From NCBI RefSeq assembly GCF_016107535.1, contig NZ_JABASQ010000004.1:62001-126000 (forward strand): 64,000 nt of DNA. Direction: 5' to 3'. Positions 1-7,907 of this stretch are shown one piece after another. How positions within the stretch are numbered: the stretch's first letter is position 1; the number at the start of each line of letters is the position of its first letter. The translations under genes were made by a program, and so were the position numbers. Under the pieces are notes generated by a model, which did no database searches, was not told where the DNA came from, and saw nothing but the letters and a program-made list of their open reading frames with translations. This stretch comes from Psychrobacter cibarius (GTDB lineage: Bacteria; Pseudomonadota; Gammaproteobacteria; Pseudomonadales; Moraxellaceae).

Positions 1-1
1 A

Positions 2-172
2 TTGCAAAATAATAAGAAAATCGCGCAACAGCTTTTAGCTTATCAGAATCTACCTTGGTATCAAAAAGTACTGTTAAAAATGCGTCAAGAGGGCAAACAA
101 CCGAATATGCAATCATTTACTAAGCCTATAGTGGACAAACCCATGACGCTTGAGCAACCGGTGATAAATTAA
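2..172 (+). CDS. C-terminal end of an unidentified protein (partial)
   Basis: An open frame enters from the left edge and ends at a TAA at 170-172, giving the last 56 residues of a protein whose start lies outside the window. The tail is basic and glutamine-rich in its first half (Q-N-N-K-K, Q-Q-L-L, Y-Q-K) and has no motif I can assign. It is followed by a strong hairpin at 253-300, which is consistent with a true gene end. No function can be given from this fragment. Confidence 0.5.
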   Translation: MQNNKKIAQQLLAYQNLPWYQKVLLKMRQEGKQPNMQSFTKPIVDKPMTLEQPVIN

Positions 173-252
173 CTTGTAGGCAATGTGTCAATCATGGATA
201 AGTATAAGAACCCATACAAAATAGAGTAACTTTATAAGTTGATTTCTTCTAT

Positions 253-300
253 ATAAACATAAAGGCAAGCGCTGATTGCAGCGCTTGCCTTTATGTTTAT
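253..300. terminator. Bidirectional terminator-like hairpin, 20-bp perfect stem
   Basis: Arms 253-272 and 281-300 are perfect reverse complements around an 8-base loop. The stem core is GC-rich (AGGCAAGCGC) with AT-rich flanks, so either strand gives a stem followed by a U-rich tail. It sits between the convergent partial gene (2-172) and the minus-strand SIMPL gene (333-1049) and probably ends both. Confidence 0.8.
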
Positions 301-332
301 CAGGATATTTATCAATTCTATATATTTATAAC

Positions 333-1049
333 TTATTTAGTCAATTCAATCGTACCATTAGCAGTCACTGAGATAGTACTATTGCCAGATTCAAAACTTT
401 GGCTAGGTACTGACTCGTCTGCTGCGCCTGATTTCATGCTCATAGCACTATACATCGGACGTGGGTAGTTGCTACCTGTATTTAGATTCACATTGACGAC
501 ACGATAGCTACGAGCATCCCAAGCGCGTGTTAGGTTTTTAGCTTGTTGCTGAAAGGCACGAGACGCATTGGTCATCAGCTTTTGCTCAAGCGCATCCTTC
601 TTGGTATCTGAGACACCAAAGTTCAGATTGTCCATCACCAGCGTTTCTTGTAGGTCAGCGATGAGTTGGCTGGTGGCTGCAAAGTCGGTACTTTTTAAAT
701 CGATGTTTGCTTGTCCTGTCCAGCCAATGATTTTGTCATTTTTATCATAGCGAGGGTAGGTGCGCTGTTGTCCGGTGCTCACGGTAACCGTTGGATAGCG
801 CTTAGCAATTTTCATGGCATTATTAATTGAGGTGTTGAGCGTTGTCGCTAGAGTTTTAGAATCCGTTGCCTGCGCTTTTTTATATAAGCTGGCTCGTACT
901 TCATCATTCTGGATTTCTTCTTTTACTTCTGTCTGAAAAGTAAGCTGATCGTAGCCTGTTGGTTCTGCATGCGCGCTACCCATCATAGCTGTGAGTAGAA
1001 ATGCAGTACCAGTCGTTAGAGCAGCTTGATTAAGTAAAGTGGTTTTCAC
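333..1049 (-). CDS. SIMPL (DUF541) domain periplasmic protein
   Basis: This 238-residue protein begins with a signal peptide (basic start, hydrophobic stretch about residues 8-26, cleavage near A-H-A at 26-28). The rest resembles the SIMPL/DUF541 family: the L-T-F-Q-T-E-V strand, a helix of conjugation-like pairs, and the late segment R-S-Y-R-V-V-N-V-N-L followed by a proline-rich strand. SIMPL proteins are exported and of poorly defined function; some homologues are linked to stress tolerance. The start is GTG at 1047-1049, supported by an AGGAG motif seven bases upstream on the minus strand. The C-terminus is short and ends in a beta-like stretch. It is a monocistronic gene facing away from the ffs locus. 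The family call is from sequence resemblance only. Confidence 0.75.
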   Translation of the reverse strand: MKTTLLNQAALTTGTAFLLTAMMGSAHAEPTGYDQLTFQTEVKEEIQNDEVRASLYKKAQATDSKTLATTLNTSINNAMKIAKRYPTVTVSTGQQRTYPRYDKNDKIIGWTGQANIDLKSTDFAATSQLIADLQETLVMDNLNFGVSDTKKDALEQKLMTNASRAFQQQAKNLTRAWDARSYRVVNVNLNTGSNYPRPMYSAMSMKSGAADESVPSQSFESGNSTISVTANGTIELTK

Positions 1050-1270
1050 AATGATCTCCTGAGTGAGTTATATCAATAGTATTTAGGTGAGCCATACCAT
1101 AGGTAAGACTCGCCTTTATATGAGAAGCTGTCCATTTTAGTTATTAGTTGATACCGAGTATGCTCAGCTTCCTCAACTAAAATAGCAAAATTTAACAGGC
1201 TTGCTGTGAGAATTTTGTCACCTAAGTTACAGGGCGTTTTGAGGTCATAGAAAGAGTTTTACGATAGGGG

Positions 1271-1298
1271 TTGTAATATTTAAAAATTCTTGTATAAT
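1271..1298 (+). promoter_or_regulatory. Promoter of the SRP RNA gene
   Basis: A -35 box TTGTAA (1271-1276), a 16-base spacer and a perfect -10 box TATAAT (1293-1298) lie just upstream of the 4.5S RNA. The expected transcription start is close to 1305, which matches the first base of the RNA's closing stem region. Confidence 0.75.
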
Positions 1299-1304
1299 TT
1301 GTAG

Positions 1305-1418
<114 letters not shown>

Positions 1419-1479
1419 TTTTTGTCTAAAATTTGATAACTGTTTTGATATTTAATTAGAAATGCTCATTTGATCTATT

Positions 1480-1508
1480 AAGCCCTTCATTGTAAAGGGC
1501 TTTTTTTC
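1480..1508 (+). terminator. Rho-independent terminator downstream of ffs
   Basis: Arms AAGCCCTT (1480-1487) and AAGGGCTT (1495-1502) enclose a seven-base loop and run into a T tract. It backs up the termination of ffs and insulates the lemA gene that follows. Confidence 0.75.
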
Positions 1509-1607
1509 GACCTTTTTTTGTCCGATTTTGACCTTTGATTGATTAATATGGGTTAAAATACAATGTATTAACTTTTATTAACATTCTGGACACTTTAGGG
1601 TTTTCTT

Positions 1608-2204
1608 ATGAAGATGTTTGTTTGGTTGTTCATTGCCTTCGTGCTACTAGCGATTGTGTTTGGCGTATCTATATTTAATAAGTTGGTACGCGCTCGCAAC
1701 CAAGCGAAAAATGGTTTTGCCCAAATAGATGTACAACTGAAGCGCCGTCATGATTTGATTCCAAATTTGGTTGAAACCGCTAAACGCTATCTAACGCATG
1801 AAGAAGAGACGCTGACCCGTGTGATTAGTGCACGTAATCATGCCCAGAGCTTGCAAGACTCCAATACACATCAGCCAGACTCGCTTGAGCATATGGCGCT
1901 ATTTGCCAAAGCTGAGAGTATGCTGTCTAAAGCGTTAGGGCAGTTTTCAGCGGTTGTGGAAGCTTACCCTGAGCTAAAGGCGGACAGCATGATTAAAGAG
2001 TTGATGGATGAGCTGACCAATACTGAGAACCGCATTGGCTTCGCCCGTCAGCACTATAATGACAGCGTGATGTTCTACAACAATGACCGCGAGGTATTTC
2101 CCAACAATCTTATTAGTACGACTTTTGGCTTTCGTCCGTTAAGCCCGCTAGTATTTGAAGACAGAAAGGCGATCGCTCAAGCACCTGTCGTCAATATGGG
2201 CTGA
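1608..2204 (+). CDS. lemA: LemA family membrane protein
   Basis: The 198-residue protein has one N-terminal membrane segment (about residues 4-24) followed by the LemA signature: N-x-L-V-R-A-R-N-Q, then the conserved I-D-V-Q-L-K-R-R-H-D-L-I-P-N-L-V-E-T segment and a helical bundle with E-N-R-I-G-F-A-R-Q-H-Y-N-D. LemA proteins expose a four-helix domain outside the cytoplasm; their biochemical role is not known. The next gene, 58 bp downstream on the same strand, is an M48-type membrane metalloprotease, and this pairing recurs in many bacteria. That suggests LemA works with, or is a partner of, the protease. The ATG at 1608 is preceded by an AGGG-containing leader. Confidence 0.9.
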   Translation: MKMFVWLFIAFVLLAIVFGVSIFNKLVRARNQAKNGFAQIDVQLKRRHDLIPNLVETAKRYLTHEEETLTRVISARNHAQSLQDSNTHQPDSLEHMALFAKAESMLSKALGQFSAVVEAYPELKADSMIKELMDELTNTENRIGFARQHYNDSVMFYNNDREVFPNNLISTTFGFRPLSPLVFEDRKAIAQAPVVNMG

Positions 2205-2262
2205 TATTGCATTATATTCATATGTTCAGATGCGTTTAGCTATTTTTGAGTCAGGCATATAG

Positions 2263-5200
2263 ATGGATTTTTTTGGTGAACAGCGCACCCGTACCCAGCG
2301 AAGTCTGTTGCTCTATGGGCTATTTTTTCTCATTGTCTTTGCCCATCTGGCAGTAGCACTGGGTATCATGGCGCTGCTGCTAACGATATTTACTGGTGGC
2401 ATTTATCATTGGGTGTTGATACTGGTTGCTATCTGGACAATCGGTAGCTTTGTGATCGGTAGTTTTTTAGAGTACAGACGTTTAGAAGCGGGTGGTCGCG
2501 CTATTGCTCAGCGTGTGGGCGGGGTTCGGCTTTTTATCGACCACAGCCAAGATGCGTGGGAGCATAGTCAAGGGGTTTCCCATCAGCATGAGCCTATACC
2601 AAAGGTTCGTTTCAGCGCCCACCATATCGCCGTGCGTGATGAGCGAGATTTCCCGCCTGTCTACCGTCGTTACTACGAGATTGCCCAGCAGCTAGCCATT
2701 GCTTCGGGTGTACGTATGCCGATTCTCTATATACTGCCTGATGAGCAAGGCATTAATGGCTTCGTCGCTGGCCGTCATAGTCAAGATATGGTATTGGTCG
2801 TCACTCAAGGCGCGCTTGATAAGCTGTCCGATGAGGGGCTGTATGGGCTGATAGGGCATGAATATGGTCATATCTTGCATGGTGATGCGACGTTTAACTT
2901 ACAGCTCATGGTGGTGCTGGCAGGCTTGCAATTACTCTATGACTGGAGTGATTCTATTAATAATTTTGGCACTGGTAATCAACGCAGTCATCAGAATAGC
3001 CATCACAATTATTTTGATGATGCGGTCAATCGACGCAATCCTCTGTCACAAAAAGTCGTCGATAATCATGCGCGTAGCACTGAATCTCAAACCGCCAATT
3101 TTACCACCCATAGTGAATGGGTAAGCTATTGGCAAAAGCAGTCCCAAAGCCAATCCCATAAAAATCAGTCGTCAGCTAAAAGCCAGTCACGATGGCTACA
3201 AAATAATAATAAGTTCGATAGTCAAGCACCGCGCAATATTTGGACGTTGTTAATACATGGATTGAGTTTTTCGAGTATGGCCAGTGCGCAACTGATTAAA
3301 CACAGCTTTAATCGCCAGCGTGAATTGCTTGCCGATGCGACCAGCGTGCAGCTGACACGCTCGCCGGCTATTATGGAAACCTTACAAGCCATTCATCAAG
3401 ATTCGCTTGGTTCGCGCTTAACCAGTATCGCCGATATCAATGGTCTTAGTCATTTCTTCTTTGCCAGTAGTGGTGCTGATTTGGGTGACGTCTCTTGGTT
3501 TGCCACCCATCCGAGCTTGGCTGAGCGAATGAGTGCCATTAATGCCCACGCTTATCATGATTTTGCGGTAAAAGTGGCTAAAGAAAAGCGCATAAATCAA
3601 CAGAAAATAAAAGAGATATATGAGCAGCGGCGATTAGGGGATTGGGGCATCATAAAAGCAAATAGCCTAAGCAAAAATAAACAAGAAAAAAATACCCAGT
3701 CATCAATATTTGAAACTCAATCAGCGTTAAATAACAATAAAAGCCTTACTAATAACAGCAATGATGTTATAGACAAAAAAATTACTGCTTTTCCTGCAAA
3801 TGAAATAAAGAATGAGTTGGACGAAGATAAGGGGCTAGAGTTTGTTATCGAGAAAGATGTCGTTGTTGCAGGACGTTTACAGGTTCAAGCGCAAAATACC
3901 GGTATTCATCAGTTGCTCAAGCCATGGCAAGCAAAACCTGATAGCGATTTTCCATCGGATACATTGATTGGTATCGACGATAGACAAAAAGTTTCACTGC
4001 CGCAGTATATACTCAATCACAGTTATCACTCGCTCGGGGCGCAAGCTTTGATTGAAGCAGTTATGTTGTGCCATCAAGGTTGTATATTAGCAACGACTGA
4101 GAGTTATGACTTGAGTGATATCTGGCTTGGACTTGCTAACGATAAAACGTCTGCTACTGAAATCAATAATAACGCTAGCGCTAATATTAGCAGCAACCCC
4201 CAATTTTTAGCGCATACGATAGATCATAAATTATTAGCGGCAGTGGCACATCTTGATAGGCGTTTAGACAACGCATTGATTGCATTGGCAATAAAGCAAC
4301 TGAGTCAGCATGACCTGTCAGAAACTGTTATCAATGAATCACGCTTCAGATATGAAGCGAGTCATAGCAATCAAGATCATCAACATTATGTGCAGCAAAA
4401 AAAGTGTCGTACAATGCTGACGCGCTATCAACAGGGTATCATTGAGCTATTTGAACACTATCTAACGGCAGATTTAAGTCAACATTTCGCTGATAACATA
4501 GCCAGTGAAGATGGTGCTATGGATAAAATTACGCCAGTATCAACGCACTCAGGAAAAATCGACTCTCGGTTGCCACCGATTTTATCATTATGGCAAGCGC
4601 TACAGTTGCAGCAATTATTACCTATAATGTCTACTGTATTGAACGAGAAACACGTGCATGCTCAGCCTCAGCTATTATGGTTATGGCAGCAAACATTGCA
4701 AGCGGGTAGAGATGATATTTATGACCAGCTTGACCCTTCAGGACAGGTATTTGATGGTCTCGATGTTGCCGCGAAAGCAATGCTTATTTTATTGGCTTAT
4801 CGCCTATCAAAAGATGTCAAGGGTCAGGTCGTATCAGCACTAGATAGCTCAGTACACATTTCAGCACCTACTTCAGTACTCGGCTATAATAATGACAGTG
4901 TTGCTCACTATCTTGTGGATTTGCGGCGTCATGCACGTTTGATTGATATTGACTTAGCCGCTGTTAGTGATGCAAATTTGCAATGGCTACTATTGACTGC
5001 GCAAAATATAAATAGTGTCCAATTATTGGCAGTGATAGAAGCGGTGCCTATTTTTATAGCGCCTGCCAGTCAGTCGTCTGCATCAGAAGCCAAAGGTAAT
5101 GATAATTATCGACAGAGGCAACAGGGCAGCGATCAAATAGATTATAATGCTCATAGACAAGACGGCAATGCAGATAGTGTAGATAAGGCGGGCAATGATA

Positions 5201-5352
5201 GTCTGCGCCATTCTTTTGCTTATCATACTTACCAGCAATGGCTGAGCACATTGCATACGGTGATGTTACACGATACGATAGTCAGTCAAGATGAATATGA
5301 TTGCTTGACCGAGCTTGCCAATCATTGGCTCGGCGTTCGGCAGCTTTTTTGA
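2263..5352 (+). CDS. M48-family membrane zinc metalloprotease with long C-terminal extension
   Basis: Two membrane segments (about residues 15-40 and 45-66) precede a gluzincin domain with the zinc motif H-E-Y-G-H at residues 199-203, followed by G-D. A second ligand is likely the glutamate of R-Q-R-E-L-L-A-D-A near residue 354, the usual M48 arrangement. This resembles HtpX/Oma1-type proteases that degrade damaged membrane proteins. A glutamine/serine-rich insert lies at about residues 240-320. What is odd is the size: at 1029 residues it is three times a typical HtpX, and about 580 residues after the protease domain match no domain I recognise. These include asparagine-rich linkers and a leucine-rich helical part. 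The start has AGG seven bases upstream. Very probably co-transcribed with lemA. Confidence 0.85.
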   Translation: MDFFGEQRTRTQRSLLLYGLFFLIVFAHLAVALGIMALLLTIFTGGIYHWVLILVAIWTIGSFVIGSFLEYRRLEAGGRAIAQRVGGVRLFIDHSQDAWEHSQGVSHQHEPIPKVRFSAHHIAVRDERDFPPVYRRYYEIAQQLAIASGVRMPILYILPDEQGINGFVAGRHSQDMVLVVTQGALDKLSDEGLYGLIGHEYGHILHGDATFNLQLMVVLAGLQLLYDWSDSINNFGTGNQRSHQNSHHNYFDDAVNRRNPLSQKVVDNHARSTESQTANFTTHSEWVSYWQKQSQSQSHKNQSSAKSQSRWLQNNNKFDSQAPRNIWTLLIHGLSFSSMASAQLIKHSFNRQRELLADATSVQLTRSPAIMETLQAIHQDSLGSRLTSIADINGLSHFFFASSGADLGDVSWFATHPSLAERMSAINAHAYHDFAVKVAKEKRINQQKIKEIYEQRRLGDWGIIKANSLSKNKQEKNTQSSIFETQSALNNNKSLTNNSNDVIDKKITAFPANEIKNELDEDKGLEFVIEKDVVVAGRLQVQAQNTGIHQLLKPWQAKPDSDFPSDTLIGIDDRQKVSLPQYILNHSYHSLGAQALIEAVMLCHQGCILATTESYDLSDIWLGLANDKTSATEINNNASANISSNPQFLAHTIDHKLLAAVAHLDRRLDNALIALAIKQLSQHDLSETVINESRFRYEASHSNQDHQHYVQQKKCRTMLTRYQQGIIELFEHYLTADLSQHFADNIASEDGAMDKITPVSTHSGKIDSRLPPILSLWQALQLQQLLPIMSTVLNEKHVHAQPQLLWLWQQTLQAGRDDIYDQLDPSGQVFDGLDVAAKAMLILLAYRLSKDVKGQVVSALDSSVHISAPTSVLGYNNDSVAHYLVDLRRHARLIDIDLAAVSDANLQWLLLTAQNINSVQLLAVIEAVPIFIAPASQSSASEAKGNDNYRQRQQGSDQIDYNAHRQDGNADSVDKAGNDSLRHSFAYHTYQQWLSTLHTVMLHDTIVSQDEYDCLTELANHWLGVRQLF

Positions 5353-5522
5353 ACAATATCATTGACGGCATTTGAGTAAGTATTTTGCTAGGAAGGAACT
5401 TTATATTAAGGGAATTGGTATTGAAGGAAATGTATTTTCTTAATCCTTTTTTTAATATGTTTATTTTCCTTGCCATTAAAAGTCAGTAAATCCATTTTAG
5501 ATAAGTAGGATAGTAAATAAGC

Positions 5523-6440
5523 ATGAGTGATATCCAAGACCCGCTAATTATATTGCAGCATCGTATGCAGCAGCGCCAGATTTTAGCGATGATGGGTATC
5601 ACTCAGTGGGTGCAGCCGAGCTCTGAGACCCTGAGTATCGCAGATATTTCTGCGCCTACTCTGCCTGATCCGGCTACCACTCACTCGACTATCGTTAATA
5701 CCAGCACGGCCTCTATTTCTGCTGCTGCGACCACTGAACAGCCAAGTGTTGAGTCTCCCAATGGTGAAGATATAAGCGTTGGGGTGTCGCATTCAGCATC
5801 TGCTGATTCGCTATCAGGTATAGTGGATGATGAGTCTGCTAATCACTATTATGATGATGCTAATGAGATAGGTTTAAACCATTCTGACCAGCAAAGCCCT
5901 GTTACCTATAGTTTTGACTCGACTACTCCTAATGCCCTTAATATAGCTAAGCCAGCCGTTACCTCCTTTGTAGATACTGTTGTACAGCAAACTTCTATTG
6001 CTGATATAAATGACGCTTCGAGCTTTGGAAATGGCAGTTTTAAAGAAGAGGGCTTTCAAGAGGAAAGCTTTAAAAAGGTAGCACCCTTTGATTTGCAAGG
6101 TGGTCGCTATGGCGATTGGGTGATTTTGGTGGACATCCAAGCCCTTAATCATGACAGCCAAAAACTGTGGCAAAATATCACCCAAGCCTTATCCATCAGT
6201 TGTGAGACGACCTCATTCCCTATTTGTGAAGGTATGGATACAGCGGAGCTTGCTAATGCCAGCCTTGCTGGATATGTCTTTAAAATTGGTCGCAGCGAAG
6301 AGATACAGGTAGTGACATTGACCGCACTTCCTGAAGGTTTGGAACATCCTAACCTGAAGACTGCACCCACGTTGGATGAAATGCTTACTGATAGTAATCT
6401 CAAACGTCAGCTTTGGGAGCTGTTATCGAGTCAGAGTTAA
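5523..6440 (+). CDS. holD: Probable DNA polymerase III psi subunit (HolD-like) with inserted linker
   Basis: The 305-residue protein shows two separated segments that resemble E. coli psi (137 residues). Residues about 13-31 carry M-Q-Q-R-Q-I-L-A-M-M-G-I-T-Q-W, matching the psi N-terminal peptide (Q-L-Q-Q-L-G-I-T-Q-W) that docks on the clamp loader collar. Residues about 195-305 carry a Rossmann-like region (G-D-W-V-I-L-V-D), an L-W-Q-N-I-T-Q-A-L-S-I helix, a G-Y-V-F-K-I-G strand and a final helix L-K-R-Q-L-W-E-L-L, in the same order as the psi domain that binds chi. Between them lie about 160 residues rich in Ser, Thr, Asp and Ala, probably disordered. If correct, it links the clamp loader to chi and SSB. 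Alternative: an unrelated low-complexity protein. It lies just upstream of serC. Confidence 0.6.
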   Translation: MSDIQDPLIILQHRMQQRQILAMMGITQWVQPSSETLSIADISAPTLPDPATTHSTIVNTSTASISAAATTEQPSVESPNGEDISVGVSHSASADSLSGIVDDESANHYYDDANEIGLNHSDQQSPVTYSFDSTTPNALNIAKPAVTSFVDTVVQQTSIADINDASSFGNGSFKEEGFQEESFKKVAPFDLQGGRYGDWVILVDIQALNHDSQKLWQNITQALSISCETTSFPICEGMDTAELANASLAGYVFKIGRSEEIQVVTLTALPEGLEHPNLKTAPTLDEMLTDSNLKRQLWELLSSQS

Positions 6441-6547
6441 AGGCTTACCACTTACTATGATAGAGATTAAAAAATAACGATAAAATTCACCTTCAACATT
6501 TAACCTTTAATAACCACGATGACTTCATCATATTTAGGATATTGATT

Positions 6548-7657
6548 ATGACCACTAAAGCCGCTCCTAACCGCGTACCCAATTTTTCAGCGGGACCTGC
6601 TACTATACCGACGGCCGTATTATCACGCGCTCAAGAAGAGTTGCTTGATTGGCAGGGACGCGGCATGTCGGTCATGGAAGTGAGTCACCGTAGTAAAGAA
6701 TACATCGCCATTACCGAAAAAGCCGAAGCCAAATTGCGCTCGTTGATGGAGATTCCAGATAACTATAAAGTGCTGTTTTTACAAGGTGGCGCTAGCTTAC
6801 AGTTTTCAGCGATTCCATTAAACTTGCTAAATGGTGGGCGCGCAGACTATCTAACGACGGGTGCATGGTCTGGTAAAGCGGTCAAAGAAGCACAGCGCTA
6901 TGAAAAGCTTGGTCTTGGTGAAGTGAATCAGGTCGCAACGGGTAAAGACAGTAGCTTTACTGACGTACCAGCCCAAAGCGAATGGAACCTGAGCGAAGAT
7001 GCCGCCTATTTCCATTACTGCGCTAACGAAACCATTCATGGTTTGCAAATATTTGAGCCGCCACAAGTCGATGCACCAATTGTCGTCGATATGTCTTCTT
7101 GTATTTTGTCACAGCCCATTGATGTCTCTAAATTTGGCATGATTTACGCAGGTGCGCAAAAAAATATCGGGCCAGCAGGTCTGATTATCGTGATTATCCG
7201 TGAAGACCTATTGGGTCAAGCGAGTGAATGGTGCCCACTGCTGATGAACTATGAGCACCAAGCTGAAAAAGAATCCATGTCAAACACACCAGCGACGTAT
7301 TCTTGGTATTTAGCAGGACTAGTGTTTGATTGGTTAGAGGAGCAGGGCGGCGTTGCTGCTATTGGCAAAATCAACCAACAAAAAGCCGATTTACTCTATA
7401 AAACGATTGATGATGGCAGCTTTTATAGCAATCCAGTTGACCCCAAATATCGCTCTATCATGAATGTGCCTTTTACCTTAGCCGACAGCAGCCTTGATAA
7501 AGCATTCCTAGAAGAGTCGGAAGCGGCAGGCTTGATGAATCTAAAAGGTCACCGCGATGTGGGCGGTATGCGTGCCAGCATTTACAATGCCGTATCGTTA
7601 GATTGGGTACAGCAATTGGTCGATTTTATGATTGCGTTTGAAAAAAAGCACGCATAA
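6548..7657 (+). CDS. serC: Phosphoserine aminotransferase
   Basis: SerC is a class V PLP aminotransferase that converts 3-phosphohydroxypyruvate to phosphoserine in serine synthesis and also serves pyridoxal phosphate synthesis. The family pattern is plain: N-F-S-A-G-P-A near the start, M-S-V-M-E-V-S-H-R-S, G-G-A-S-L-Q-F, and the PLP lysine in Y-A-G-A-Q-K-N-I-G-P-A-G. The C-terminal motif G-H-R-D-V-G-G-M-R-A-S closes the active site. I place the start at the ATG at 6548 (M-T-T-K-A), with an AGGAT ribosome site seven bases upstream; an upstream TTG at 6542 is in frame but less likely. The length of 369 residues is typical. A terminator follows at 7676. Confidence 0.96.
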   Translation: MTTKAAPNRVPNFSAGPATIPTAVLSRAQEELLDWQGRGMSVMEVSHRSKEYIAITEKAEAKLRSLMEIPDNYKVLFLQGGASLQFSAIPLNLLNGGRADYLTTGAWSGKAVKEAQRYEKLGLGEVNQVATGKDSSFTDVPAQSEWNLSEDAAYFHYCANETIHGLQIFEPPQVDAPIVVDMSSCILSQPIDVSKFGMIYAGAQKNIGPAGLIIVIIREDLLGQASEWCPLLMNYEHQAEKESMSNTPATYSWYLAGLVFDWLEEQGGVAAIGKINQQKADLLYKTIDDGSFYSNPVDPKYRSIMNVPFTLADSSLDKAFLEESEAAGLMNLKGHRDVGGMRASIYNAVSLDWVQQLVDFMIAFEKKHA

Positions 7658-7675
7658 ATTATGCATAGACTTTAA

Positions 7676-7713
7676 AATAAAAGACGCAACTTTTATAAGC
7701 TGCGTCTTTTATT
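7676..7713 (+). terminator. Terminator after serC
   Basis: Arms AATAAAAGACGCA (7676-7688) and TGCGTCTTTTATT (7701-7713) form a 13-bp perfect stem around a 12-base loop, with a T-rich 3' arm. It separates serC from the yej operon. Confidence 0.8.
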
Positions 7714-7777
7714 TTACGCGTTAGTATTCTTTTAAGATAAATGATGCATCATGTAGCGACTCTAACGCTGCAAAGCA

Positions 7778-7795
7778 TTAGGTTAAAAAACCTAA
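7778..7795. other. Small palindrome upstream of yejA
   Basis: TTAGGTT (7778-7784) and AACCTAA (7789-7795) flank a four-A spacer in the 194-bp gap before yejA. It could be an operator half-site pair or a chance hairpin; a TATGAT box lies just downstream at about 7803-7808. Nothing else stands out in this gap. Confidence 0.25.
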
Positions 7796-7907
7796 GTTTG
7801 TTATGATAAAATTTTGCGGCACTTACTGCTTTACATTATAGAGCAGCACTTCAGTCAATTATCATCATATTCATTGGGCTAGCACAAGGGTTTGTTATAA
7901 CTTTATT

